A stretch of DNA of 41,587 nucleotides from Longimicrobium sp. GTDB taxonomy: Bacteria; Gemmatimonadota; Gemmatimonadetes; Longimicrobiales; Longimicrobiaceae. Below, piece after piece: positions 20,464-27,920 of this stretch (position 1 is its first letter; every line of letters starts with the position of its first letter). The stretch spans positions 1-41,587 of the forward strand of contig DASUYB010000208.1 of NCBI GenBank assembly GCA_036377595.1, in the 5' to 3' direction. The notes beneath the pieces were generated by a model. It did not search any database. It saw nothing but the letters and a program-made list of their open reading frames with translations, and had not been told where the DNA came from. The translations under genes and the position numbers were made by a program.

Positions 20464-21762
20464 ATGAAGTCCTCCCGTACACGTACTGCGCAACCCCGCG
20501 CTCCCCGCCGCTGGCGCACCCCGCCTCCGCTCACCCGCGGCTCCGCCGAGACGCTCGAGGGAATGGAGATCCTTCGCGAGGTTCCGGGCGAAACCGGCGT
20601 GCTGCTCTGGCAGGCGTACCGCAACGTGATGTTCTGGGCCACGGCCGAGCCCCAGGAGCGCGGCAAGCTCTTCGCCGCCGACGCCGGCCAGCACCGGCTC
20701 GAGGACCTCCTCGCCGCCGACGTCCCCTCAGGGATCGTCGACGCGCTGGTGGCGGTGGGCCGTCTGCTGAGCGCCGCCGACAACACCAGCGGCGAAACGG
20801 TCTCGCAGGCCTGCCGCACCATCGCCGAATGGGCCTCCAGGGAAAGCTTCGACGCGACGGCGCTGTCCTTCACCCAGGCTGCCGCCCTCGCCACGCCGCG
20901 CAGCGCATCGCTCGCGCTGGCGGTGGCCCGACTCGCCCGCCAGCGCGGCGAGATGCCGCGCGCCGAGACCTGGTACCGCCACACCATCATGGTCGCCCGC
21001 CAGGCGGGCGACTGGGAGGCGTACGGGCGGGCCTACGTCGCGCTCGGCAACATGGCGCGCGACCGCGGCAACTTCCCGCTCGCGCAGCGCATGCACATTA
21101 AGGCGCTCCGCTCCGGCAAGCGTAAGGGCCTCATGCCGATTGTTGGCCAGGCATCGCACGACCTGTTCGTGCTTGCCACCGATGCCGGCCGTACCGAGCA
21201 GGCAGAGTATTTCGCGCGGCAGGCATTCCGTGCGTATGGGCCAGAGCACCCCAGGCTTCCTGCCCTGGCTCACGATATTGCGTACTCTTGGATGAGCCAG
21301 GGGTACTTCGGCCGTGCGCAACAGGTTTTCCAAGCGCTTCTACCGTTGCTGCCCGACATTAAACATCAGCTGACGGTACGTGCGAACATCGTCCGCTCGG
21401 CGGGTGGAGCCGGAGATCGCGAAACGTTCCGCAAGAGTTGGAACGAAGCGATGAAGCTCACGCGTGAGCCGGCAATCATGGGCGTTGTTGCTGACGCGAT
21501 GCTCGAGATGGCGCGTGGCGCCGCAAGCATGGGCGAATGGGATCGTGCCGAGCAAGTTGCTGAGCGGGCGATCGCGATTGCATCCGAGCGGAGCGACGCG
21601 ACTTCTCTCGTTCGCGGCGAGAGCATTCTCGAGTCGATCCGGAATGGGCGCTCGGTCGAGAAGGCGATTGCCTCGCGCACGAGTCGCACTGTCGATCACG
21701 CAGATGCGCTCGCAAATGAGATGGTCCGCTCGCTCGAGACACGAGTCGCAGTTGGCGCCTGA
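20464..21762 (+). CDS. TPR-like repeat protein, function unknown
   Basis: A 432-aa helical-repeat protein. Residues 1-30 are basic and Pro-rich. From about 120 there are paired helices of TPR type: ALALAVARLARQRGEMPRAETWYRHTIMVARQ, AYGRAYVALGNMARDRGNFPLAQRMHIKAL, DIAYSWMSQGYFGRAQQVFQALLPLL and ARGAASMGEWDRAEQVAERAIAIA. There is no membrane segment or enzymatic motif. Such proteins mediate protein-protein contacts, and in signalling loci can be sensors. GGAG lies about eight bases before the ATG. Codon use becomes less GC-rich in the second half. A strong bidirectional terminator follows, isolating it from the regulator downstream. Confidence 0.75.
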   Translation: MKSSRTRTAQPRAPRRWRTPPPLTRGSAETLEGMEILREVPGETGVLLWQAYRNVMFWATAEPQERGKLFAADAGQHRLEDLLAADVPSGIVDALVAVGRLLSAADNTSGETVSQACRTIAEWASRESFDATALSFTQAAALATPRSASLALAVARLARQRGEMPRAETWYRHTIMVARQAGDWEAYGRAYVALGNMARDRGNFPLAQRMHIKALRSGKRKGLMPIVGQASHDLFVLATDAGRTEQAEYFARQAFRAYGPEHPRLPALAHDIAYSWMSQGYFGRAQQVFQALLPLLPDIKHQLTVRANIVRSAGGAGDRETFRKSWNEAMKLTREPAIMGVVADAMLEMARGAASMGEWDRAEQVAERAIAIASERSDATSLVRGESILESIRNGRSVEKAIASRTSRTVDHADALANEMVRSLETRVAVGA

Positions 21763-21771
21763 CGTTGCAAG

Positions 21772-21819
21772 AAAAAAACGAGCCGACCGAGTGCAACCCG
21801 GTCGGCTCGTTTTTTTCTT
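21772..21819. terminator. Bidirectional rho-independent terminator
   Basis: CGAGCCGACCG (21779-21789) pairs with CGGTCGGCTCG (21799-21809). It is flanked by seven A on the left and seven T on the right, so it works for the TPR gene (plus) and for the small lipoprotein gene (minus). Confidence 0.92.
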
Positions 21820-21829
21820 GGCCCTAAGC

Positions 21830-22075
21830 TCAACCGCCGCTACCCAGCATGCCGCCGCTCTCGTACAGGCACTGCTCGCTGGTGGTGCCATCGGCGTTGA
21901 TGACGACGATCTTGATGCAGCCGGTGGCCGACTGCGATTCGCCGCTGTCACCCGGGGTGATGTCGGCGTGCGGACGCGCCGGCGCCGTGGTCGCGGGTGA
22001 CGTGATGGTGTCGCTGCCGCAGGCGGCAAGGACGGACGCGGCGGCGCAGGCCAGGAGGAACCGGGCGGTCTTCAT
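21830..22075 (-). CDS. Small lipoprotein (81 aa), unknown function
   Basis: A short exported lipoprotein. MKTARFLLACAAASVLAACG is a clear lipobox signal with the anchor Cys at 19. The mature part is Thr/Ser/Pro-rich up to about residue 50 (SDTITSPATTAPARPHADIT), then has TGCIKIVVINADGTTSEQC, in which two Cys 17 residues apart could form a disulfide around a beta-hairpin. It ends Gly-rich. It is divergently transcribed from the AraC-like regulator at 22205, with 129 bp between them, and ends at a shared terminator. Regulation by that neighbour is plausible. No family recognised. Confidence 0.75.
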   Translation of the reverse strand: MKTARFLLACAAASVLAACGSDTITSPATTAPARPHADITPGDSGESQSATGCIKIVVINADGTTSEQCLYESGGMLGSGG

Positions 22076-22187
22076 GGGTGTTCCAGTTTGTGGGGGAGAT
22101 CTTCGACAGAGACGCAGACAGCGTCCACGCGCGTGAAAAGTGCAGCCTTTCGCACCTGCGCGCCCATTCTCCTTTGCCCTCCCACCG

Positions 22188-22193
22188 TATAAT
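22188..22193 (+). promoter_or_regulatory. Candidate -10 element of the regulator at 22205 (near-leaderless mRNA)
   Basis: A perfect TATAAT ends 11 bases before the ATG at 22205, in a pyrimidine-rich, otherwise GC-rich stretch. The transcript would begin about five bases before, or at, the start codon, and indeed no Shine-Dalgarno sequence is seen. No good -35 hexamer is visible. Confidence 0.4.
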
Positions 22194-22204
22194 TCACGAC
22201 ACCC

Positions 22205-23089
22205 ATGGGAACGAGTCCGCGCCAGCTCATCGTGATGCACTCGAATGGTGCGTTCCGGGAGCTGGTCCGGCGTGTGACCAGCGGGACCTTCGAGTGCACG
22301 TTCCTCCCCGACTGGGAGTCGCTGCGGGCCATCATCCCCGACGCGCCGCCGGCGGCGATGCTGCTGGTGGACCCGTACGCGTCGGGAAGCCGCGACGGGC
22401 TGCAGCTGTCGCAGGCGCTGCGGGCGCTGCTTTGGGAGTTCCCCTCTGCCACGGTGGTGGCGGCGATGGAGCTTCGCCCCGGGCGCTCGCACGACGTGCG
22501 GACGCTGGGCGAATGGGGCGTCACCGACATCATCGCCATCGGCGAGGAGGACACGCAAGAGGCCATCAACCGCCGCCTTCGCTCGGCGCAGGGCCGCCCG
22601 CTGCAGCATCTCCTGCAGCGCTGCCTCCCCTCGAGCGTGTCGGGGCGGTCGCGGACGCTGCTGATGACGGCGGCCGAGGTGGTGTCGATGGGCGGGCGCG
22701 GGCGGGACCTGGCCAAGGCGATGCACCTTTCGGAGCGCACCGTGCTGCGCTGGTCGGAGCGCGCGGCGCTGCCGCCGCCGCGGCGGCTGATGGCGTGGAT
22801 GCGCATTCTCCTCGCCGCGTCGCTGCTGGACGATCCGGGGCGCACCGTGCTCGGCGTGGCCTACGCGTGCGGGTACTCGTCGGACAGCAGCCTGCGGCGC
22901 GCGATGCAGGACTTCCTGGGCACCATCCCCACCACGCTGCGGCGGGAGGGGGCGTTCTCGCGGGCGTCGCGGCGGTTCCTGGACGAGCTGGCGGAGGTGA
23001 AGACCTGGGGGAAGGACACCTGGAAGGAGAAGGCGCTGGAGGAAACCCGGCGAAAAAGGCGGAGACCACGGCGGAGATCGCGGGGCTGA
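22205..23089 (+). CDS. AraC-like regulator with receiver-like N-terminal domain, left flank of NRPS cluster
   Basis: A 294-aa regulator. The first 120 residues resemble a response-regulator-like alpha/beta domain (LIVMHSNGAFRELVRR, AAMLLVDPYA, LRALLWEFPSATVVAAME, LGEWGVTDIIAIGEEDT) but lack the canonical acidic pair, so phosphorylation is doubtful. The C-terminal part (about 150-260) has two helix-turn-helix units, GRDLAKAMHLSERTVLRWSERAALPPPRR and TVLGVAYACGYSSDSSLRRAMQDFLG, the second being the AraC signature. It is a clear paralogue of the protein at 36884-37840: the two bracket the biosynthetic cluster. The C-terminal tail is a run of Arg/Lys unlike the paralogue. Confidence 0.8.
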   Translation: MGTSPRQLIVMHSNGAFRELVRRVTSGTFECTFLPDWESLRAIIPDAPPAAMLLVDPYASGSRDGLQLSQALRALLWEFPSATVVAAMELRPGRSHDVRTLGEWGVTDIIAIGEEDTQEAINRRLRSAQGRPLQHLLQRCLPSSVSGRSRTLLMTAAEVVSMGGRGRDLAKAMHLSERTVLRWSERAALPPPRRLMAWMRILLAASLLDDPGRTVLGVAYACGYSSDSSLRRAMQDFLGTIPTTLRREGAFSRASRRFLDELAEVKTWGKDTWKEKALEETRRKRRRPRRRSRG

Positions 23090-23439
23090 GCGGGGTGCGC
23101 TCGGCCCTGTTTCGTGGCGCGCGCACTCGGACGAGGGCGATCGAGACTGCGCCAGGGACGAGGCGAGTTCGGTCCCCGAGAACGGATCACGTCGTCGAGG
23201 ACCGAGCGTTTCCGCGCGCAACTCCCAGCGTGGAACCTCGAACCCGTCGCGCACGTGCGTGAGGGATGCGCGCCCGAAGGGCCGGGACACCGCCGCGCGT
23301 GCGCCGTCACCGACGATCAGCGCGAATGGTTGGCGCGGCGGGGGCCCGGCGCGGTTGGGCACAGTTGTATCGTGCCCTACCGCGCGCGCAGCCCGGTTTG
23401 GCGTCTCGGCGCCAAACACGCCCGAACCCGACCGTTCTC
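23090..23439. other. Intergenic region between regulator and PPTase, half of it repeat
   Basis: The first part (23090-23256) shows no gene or clear signal. The second part is copy 1 of the structured repeat (23257-23426), ending 13 bases from the stop of the convergent PPTase gene. No simple poly-T terminator was found, so the repeat may take that role. Confidence 0.4.
23257..23426 (+). repeat. Structured ~170-bp repeat element, copy 1 (plus orientation)
   Basis: Begins GCGTGAGGGATGCGCGCCCG and ends ACGCCCGAA. Three stems can be drawn: a long GC stem (GCCGGG...CCGCCGCGC with GCGCGGCGG...CCCGGC) around a variable tip of about 35 bases; a two-part hairpin GCGGT-T-GGGCAC...GTGCCC-T-ACCGC; and GTTTGGCG...CGCCAAAC. 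The same element lies inverted at 25101-25269, and hairpin 2 differs there by compensatory changes. Its shadow reading frames give matching peptide strings only because the DNA is repeated. Confidence 0.8.
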
Positions 23440-24210
23440 TTACCGCTTCTGGGGGATGCCGAGCGGACGGGCGGGGTTCCAGTCGAACAATCGCAGCGTC
23501 CAGCCGCCGCCTTCCACCGCGAGCGCGCCGAGCCAGCCGGGGCCGGGGTCCAGCTCGCGGAGCGTCCACCGCGCGGCCTCGTCGGGGCGGCCGCGGGTGC
23601 AGAGGAGGTGCGCGGGCTCGCCGGGGCGCAGCGTGACGTCGAAGCAGTGGAGCGGCATGGTGAGCCCCTCGCCGATCGCCTTGATGTACGCCTCCTTGCG
23701 CGTCCAGCAGGTGAAGAACGCCGCGTCGCGCTGGTCGTCGGCGATGGTGTCGTAGACCTCGTTCTCGGGCACGGAGAAGAAGCGGCGCGCCACCGCATCG
23801 CGGTCGCCGACGGGGAGCAGCGCCTCGAGGTCCACGCCCAGCTCGCGGCCGCGCGAGACGGCCACCAGGAGCCCGTCCTCGGAGTTGGAGACGTTGAACT
23901 GGAGACCGCCGTCGGCACAGGGGCCGTCGAGGGCGGGCTTGCCGTGCTCGGCCAGGCGGTAGCGGAGGGCCGCGGGGTCGACGCCGAGGTAGCGGGAGAG
24001 GATGCGGCGCTGGATCCCGCGGCCGGCCACGAAGCGGTCGCGGTGCACCTCGAACCTGAAGCGCGCGGCGCGGGTGCGCTCGTCGTCGGAGAGCAGGGCG
24101 TGGTGGAGCGCCAGCTCGGCCGGCGCGGCCGCGAGCGAGGCGCGCCAGACGTGCACCTCGTCGCCCGCCAGCGTCAGGGAGGGCGGCGCGGGCTCCCAGC
24201 GGTCAGGCAT
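23440..24210 (-). CDS. 4'-phosphopantetheinyl transferase, Sfp type
   Basis: A 256-aa PPTase that moves phosphopantetheine from CoA to the conserved Ser of carrier proteins, here the two NRPS PCPs and the free ACP. Motifs: RFVAGRGIQRRILSRYLG (60-76, CoA contact), FNVSNSED (105-112), GVDLE (125-129, Mg-binding Asp127 and Glu129) and CWTRKEAYIKAIGEGL (168-183, catalytic Glu and Lys). The usual FN(L/I)SHS has Asn109 instead of His. The ATG at 24210 overlaps the end of the thioesterase gene by eight bases. It is the last gene of the cluster and converges on the regulator at 22205. Confidence 0.92.
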   Translation of the reverse strand: MPDRWEPAPPSLTLAGDEVHVWRASLAAAPAELALHHALLSDDERTRAARFRFEVHRDRFVAGRGIQRRILSRYLGVDPAALRYRLAEHGKPALDGPCADGGLQFNVSNSEDGLLVAVSRGRELGVDLEALLPVGDRDAVARRFFSVPENEVYDTIADDQRDAAFFTCWTRKEAYIKAIGEGLTMPLHCFDVTLRPGEPAHLLCTRGRPDEAARWTLRELDPGPGWLGALAVEGGGWTLRLFDWNPARPLGIPQKR

Positions 24211-25012
24211 ACATCGGATAGGCGCCGAGCCGCGCCAGCAGCGGCCGCAGCTCGGCGTTCAGCGCGGCCAGCACCCGGGCCTGGTCGCCGATCAGGAAGA
24301 AGTGGTCGCCGGGGAACATGCGGAGCTGGAAGGCGGCGCTGGTCTGCTCGCGCCACGCCTCCACCTCTTCCGGCGCCACCTCCGTGTCGCGCTCGCCGCC
24401 GTACGCGGAGATGGGGACCGCCAGCGGGGGCCCGGGCGTGTAGCGGTACGTCTCGCCGAGCGCGAAGTCGGCGCGGAGCATGGGCGCGATCAGCCCCATG
24501 ATCTCCGGGTTCTGCAGCACCTCTTCCGGCGTGCCGTTGAAGCGCCGCAGCGCGTCCAGGAACTCGGGCTCGGGAAGGTCGTGCAGCGGCGGGTCGCTGA
24601 GCTCCACCTGCGGCGCGGGCCGGCCGCTGGCGAACAGGTGCTCGGGCATGCGGCGGCCGGTGCGGCGCAGGAGGCGCGCCAGCTCGAAGGCCATCAGCCC
24701 GCCGTTGCTGTGCCCGAACAGCGCGAACGGTCGGTCCATGAACGGTGCCAGCTCGGCGCCGAGCTTCTCCGTCAGCTCCGCCATGTCGCTGTACGGCGTC
24801 TCGACCAGGCGGCTCTCGCGGCCGGGGAGCTGCACGGCCAGCAGCTCCACCTCGGGCGGCAGGTGGCGCGCCCACGGCGTGTAGACGGACGCGCTGCCGC
24901 CGGCGAACGGGAAGCAGAACAGCCGCAGCCGCGCGGTCGGCGTGGGGCGCGGGATGACGACCCACGGGCTGGGGCGCGCGGGGCGGCTCTGCGAGGGAGG
25001 CGCGTGAGACAC
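24203..25012 (-). CDS. Type II thioesterase (alpha/beta hydrolase)
   Basis: A 269-aa type II thioesterase of the GrsT/SrfAD family, which frees mis-primed or stalled carrier proteins. FCFPFAGGSASVYTPWARHL (33-50) is the family opening; the nucleophile motif is GHSNGG with Ser102 (GHSMGG is usual); an Asp in YGGERDTEV and His in PGDHFFL near the C-terminus complete the triad. Because the NRPS has no cis thioesterase, this enzyme may also release product. The start is a GTG at 25012, chosen because upstream codons enter the repeat element at 25101; no good ribosome site is visible. It overlaps the PPTase gene by eight bases. Confidence 0.9.
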   Translation of the reverse strand: MSHAPPSQSRPARPSPWVVIPRPTPTARLRLFCFPFAGGSASVYTPWARHLPPEVELLAVQLPGRESRLVETPYSDMAELTEKLGAELAPFMDRPFALFGHSNGGLMAFELARLLRRTGRRMPEHLFASGRPAPQVELSDPPLHDLPEPEFLDALRRFNGTPEEVLQNPEIMGLIAPMLRADFALGETYRYTPGPPLAVPISAYGGERDTEVAPEEVEAWREQTSAAFQLRMFPGDHFFLIGDQARVLAALNAELRPLLARLGAYPMYA

Positions 25013-25100
25013 GATCGGATCCGGACTGCGTCGTCGAAAGCTCGCGATCAGGTGCGTCGCCGGATTGGCCGGCGAAGCGGGAACTGCTTGAACTGCACGA

Positions 25101-25269
25101 TTCGGGCGTGTTTGGCGCTGAGACGCCAAACCGGGCTGCGCGCGCCGTAGGCCACGATACCACCGTGGCCAACGGCGCCGGGCCCCCGCCGCGCCAGGCA
25201 CCCGCGCGAACCTCAACATCCTGGCGCGCGCGGCGGGGTCCCGGCCCTCCGGGCGCGCATCCCTCACGC
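25101..25269 (-). repeat. Structured ~170-bp repeat element, copy 2 (minus orientation)
   Basis: Inverse copy of 23257-23426, with almost identical ends, a different 35-40 base tip, and hairpin 2 reading GCCGT-T-GGCCAC...GTGGCC-T-ACGGC on the minus strand. It sits upstream of the thioesterase start in the direction of transcription, so it would lie in the transcript between the acyl-CoA dehydrogenase and thioesterase coding regions. Confidence 0.8.
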
Positions 25270-25310
25270 GGGTGCGGCGAATACTTAAGCAGAGACTTAA
25301 GTATTGGGTA

Positions 25311-26504
25311 TCACCCGCGGGAGACCCGCAGCGCCTCCAACTCGGCGCGCGCGATGGCGACCTGCTGGATCTGCGTGCTTCCCTCGATGATCTCCATCAC
25401 CCGCGAATCGCGCAGGTAGCGCTCCACCGGGTACGCCTCGGTGACGCCGTTGGCGCCGTGGATCTGCACCGCATCCAGCGCCGCGCGCGTGGCCGCGGTG
25501 CTGGCGAAGTACTTGGCCACGAACGTCTCGTGCGCGGCGGCGGGGTCGCCCTGGTCGCGCAGCCAGCCGGCTCGCAGGCAGAGCCAGTGCGCGGCACGCC
25601 ACTCGGCGGCCATGTTCGCCAGCATCCGCTGCACCAACTGGTGCTCGCCGATGGGCGCGCCGAACTGCCGCCGCTCCGCCGCGTAGCGCAGCGACGCGTC
25701 CAGGCAGGCGCGGACGATCCCCGCCGCGCCGCAGGCCACGCTGTAGCGGCCCACCTCGAGCGTGGCCACGGCGATCCCCAGCCCGAAGCCGGCGCCGCCC
25801 AGCCGCGACTCCCTGGGCACGCGGCAGCCGTCCAGCCGCAGCTCGGCCAGCATCGACGCCCGCGTGCCGGTGACGCCGTGCAGCGGCTCGACGGTGAACC
25901 CCGGCGTCCCGCGCTCCAGCAGGAACGCGACCGGCTTCCCCTCGGTCTTCGCGAAGAGGAGGAAGACGTCGGCGATCTGGCCGTACGTGGTCCACTTCTT
26001 CGTCCCGTGCAGCACGTACGCGTCGCCGTCCGCCGTGGCCGTCGTCTCCACCGCCGCCGCGTCGCTGCCCACGGCGGGCTCGCTGAGCGCGAACGCGCCG
26101 ATGGCCTCGCCGCGCGCGAGCGGGCCGAGCCAGCGCTCCTTCTGCGCGCGGCTTCCCCAGCGCAGCACGGCGTGGGTGGCCATGCTGTGCACGGTCAGCA
26201 GCGAGCGCAGCGACGAGCAGCCGCGGCCCAATTCCTCGTTCAGCAGCCCGAAGGTCACCCAGTCCATCCCCGCGCCGCCCTGCTCGCGCGGGACGACGGC
26301 GCCCAGCCAGCCGGTCGCCGCCAGATCCCGGATCACCTCGCGCGGAGTCGCCGCGGCGCGGTCCCACTCCCCCGCGTGCGGGGCGACGTGGGCGTCGACG
26401 TACGTGGCGAACTCCGCGCGCGCGGCCTCCTGCGCGGAGCCCAGCTCCATGCGGAGCGCGGCCTCGGCAGAGGAGGACACGGGCGGGGCGGCCAGGTCGG
26501 TCAC
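25311..26504 (-). CDS. Acyl-CoA dehydrogenase family enzyme of an ACP-linked extender-unit set
   Basis: A 397-aa FAD enzyme with the full acyl-CoA dehydrogenase fold. GAFALSEPAVGSDAAAVETTA (FAD/substrate loop), KKWTTYGQIADVFLLFAKTEG, ERRQFGAPIGEHQLVQRMLANM and VQIHGANGVTEAYPVERYLRDSRVMEIIEGSTQIQQ are the family signatures, with a Glu in IIEGSTQ at the catalytic-base position. In zwittermicin (ZmaE), FK520 and ansamitocin clusters a homologue next to a free ACP and a 3-hydroxyacyl-CoA dehydrogenase oxidises glyceryl- or seryl-ACP to hydroxy- or aminomalonyl-ACP. That job is inferred here from the neighbours. The ATG overlaps the ACP stop by four bases. The downstream gap contains repeat copy 2. 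Confidence 0.88.
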   Translation of the reverse strand: MTDLAAPPVSSSAEAALRMELGSAQEAARAEFATYVDAHVAPHAGEWDRAAATPREVIRDLAATGWLGAVVPREQGGAGMDWVTFGLLNEELGRGCSSLRSLLTVHSMATHAVLRWGSRAQKERWLGPLARGEAIGAFALSEPAVGSDAAAVETTATADGDAYVLHGTKKWTTYGQIADVFLLFAKTEGKPVAFLLERGTPGFTVEPLHGVTGTRASMLAELRLDGCRVPRESRLGGAGFGLGIAVATLEVGRYSVACGAAGIVRACLDASLRYAAERRQFGAPIGEHQLVQRMLANMAAEWRAAHWLCLRAGWLRDQGDPAAAHETFVAKYFASTAATRAALDAVQIHGANGVTEAYPVERYLRDSRVMEIIEGSTQIQQVAIARAELEALRVSRG

Positions 26505-26755
26505 GCGGCGGGCGCGCCCAGCTTGCGCCCCACGAAGGCCGAGAGGGCATCGATCGAGCGGAAGTTGTCGAGGTCCAGGTCCTCGCTCTCCACCGTCACG
26601 CCGAACTCGCCCTCCACGAACTGCACCAGCTGCATGGCGAACATCGAGTTCACGTAGCCGGTGGCGAAGATGTCCTCGCCGTCCTGCAGGTCGTGCCCGC
26701 GGAAGAAGCGGCTCACGAACTCGCGCAGCCGCTGGCGGATCTGTTCGTCGTTCAT
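26501..26755 (-). CDS. Discrete acyl carrier protein, FkbJ/ZmaD type
   Basis: An 84-aa acyl carrier protein. DIFATGYVNSMFAMQLVQFVEGEFG places the phosphopantetheine Ser at 37; the V-N-S-(M/L)-F-A-M-Q-L pattern and the following VESEDLDLDNFRSIDALSAFV are typical of the dedicated ACPs of methoxymalonyl-, hydroxymalonyl- and aminomalonyl-ACP pathways rather than of fatty-acid ACP (DSL). It would hold the three-carbon unit while the two dehydrogenases act. ATG at 26755 is chosen because the first helix begins there. The 168 bp upstream (26756-26923) contain no gene. Confidence 0.9.
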   Translation of the reverse strand: MNDEQIRQRLREFVSRFFRGHDLQDGEDIFATGYVNSMFAMQLVQFVEGEFGVTVESEDLDLDNFRSIDALSAFVGRKLGAPAA

Positions 26756-26923
26756 CTCGTGCTCATGCGTTGAACGGCCTCGGAAAGCCCCGGTTGCGAA
26801 GGGCCGGCCACCAGCCGCGTCGATTGGATTCTTCGGTCGCTCGGGGGACGAAGGTGCAAGGAAAACCTCGGCGTGCGGGCTCCCCCGGAATGACATCGTC
26901 GGGATCCCGGCATCCATCCTCAT

Positions 26924-27808
26924 CTACGCCGCACCGGCGACGGTGTAGTCGTAGAAGCCGCGGCCGTTCTTGCGGCCGTGCAGCCCGGCGTCGACCATCT
27001 TCTTCAGCAGCGGACAGGGGCGGTACTTGCTGTCGTTGTAGCTCTCGTACAGCACTTCCACGCTGTAGAGGATGGTGTCCAGCCCGATCAGGTCCGCCGT
27101 CTCCAGCGGCCCCATCTTGTGCCCGAAGCAGGTCTTGAAGATGCGGTCGACGTCCTCGGCCGCGGCCACCTGGTCCTGCACCAGCCACACGGCCTCGTTG
27201 ATGGTCAGCATCAGCACGCGGTTGCTGACGAAGCCGGGCATGTCGTTCACCACGATCCCCTCCTTCCCCATCGCCCGGAGCAGCGCCTGCGCGGTGTCGA
27301 CCGTCTGCTGCGAGGTGTGGAAGGCGCGGATCACCTCCACCGTGGGTTTGAGGGGGACGGGGTTCATGAAGTGCATTCCCAGCACCCGGTCGGGCCGCCG
27401 CGTGAGCGAGCCGATGCGGGTGATGGAGTACGCCGAGGTGTTGGCCGCGAAGCAGGCGTGCGGCGGGCAGACCTCGTCGAGCACGGGGTAGATCGGGCTC
27501 TTGATCTCCCACTTCTCCGTAACGTTCTCGATCACGAAGTCGGCCTCCGCGAAGCCGTCGTACGAGGTGGTGAAGGAGATGCGCGCCAGCACCTCGGCCG
27601 CGGGCGGACCGCCCTTCTGCCGGCTGAACATCCCGTGGAAGCGCAGCCCCTTCTCGATCTCCGCGCGGGCGCGGGCGAGGACGTCGTCGCCCACGTCCAG
27701 CAGCAGCACGCGGTGGCCGGTCTGCGCCAGGTTCTGCGCCACCCCCACGCCCATCACGCCGGCGCCCACCACCCCCACGGTGGCCGGCGCCCCCTGGTTC
27801 TCGGTCAT
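26924..27808 (-). CDS. 3-hydroxyacyl-CoA dehydrogenase family enzyme, FkbK/ZmaG type
   Basis: A 294-aa NAD-dependent dehydrogenase. VGVVGAGVMGVGVAQNLAQTGHRVLLLD is the Rossmann motif, ANTSAYSITRIGSLTRRPDRVLGMHFMNPVPL contains the catalytic Ser/His/Asn region, and NDMPGFVSNRVLMLTINEAV starts the C-terminal dimerisation domain, ending FKTCFGHKMGPLETADLIGLDTILYS. In the extender-unit pathways this enzyme oxidises the 3-hydroxyl of glyceryl-ACP (or seryl-ACP) to the semialdehyde. Size and motifs equally fit 3-hydroxybutyryl-CoA dehydrogenase; the ACP and acyl-CoA dehydrogenase next door decide the call. ATG at 27808 leaves a normal N-terminus. Confidence 0.88.
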   Translation of the reverse strand: MTENQGAPATVGVVGAGVMGVGVAQNLAQTGHRVLLLDVGDDVLARARAEIEKGLRFHGMFSRQKGGPPAAEVLARISFTTSYDGFAEADFVIENVTEKWEIKSPIYPVLDEVCPPHACFAANTSAYSITRIGSLTRRPDRVLGMHFMNPVPLKPTVEVIRAFHTSQQTVDTAQALLRAMGKEGIVVNDMPGFVSNRVLMLTINEAVWLVQDQVAAAEDVDRIFKTCFGHKMGPLETADLIGLDTILYSVEVLYESYNDSKYRPCPLLKKMVDAGLHGRKNGRGFYDYTVAGAA

Positions 27809-27920
27809 TCCGTTTCCGTAACGAATGGAGTTTCGCCTCCCCGGCGGAGAGGCGACCATCGCTCGCCCGCGAACGCGGCGAGGGAGGCGGGCGCCCGGCG
27901 GCGGGCGCCCGCGCGGCGGC

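Noticed and set aside
23030-23110. Possible frameshift at the C-terminus of the left regulator (A-run in an Arg/Lys-rich tail)
   Set aside because: Another frame gives a milder tail (AKKAETTAEIAG), but the paralogue's tail is also poorly conserved, so there is no firm basis to call a frameshift.
23257-25269. Composite transposon made of the two inverted elements
   Set aside because: No transposase, no target-site duplication and no typical IS ends were found; kept only as a cassette-like arrangement.
26756-26923. N-terminal extension of the ACP reading frame
   Set aside because: The extra 56 residues (including APSSPERPKN) have no carrier-protein character; the helix-1 start at 26755 fits the family.
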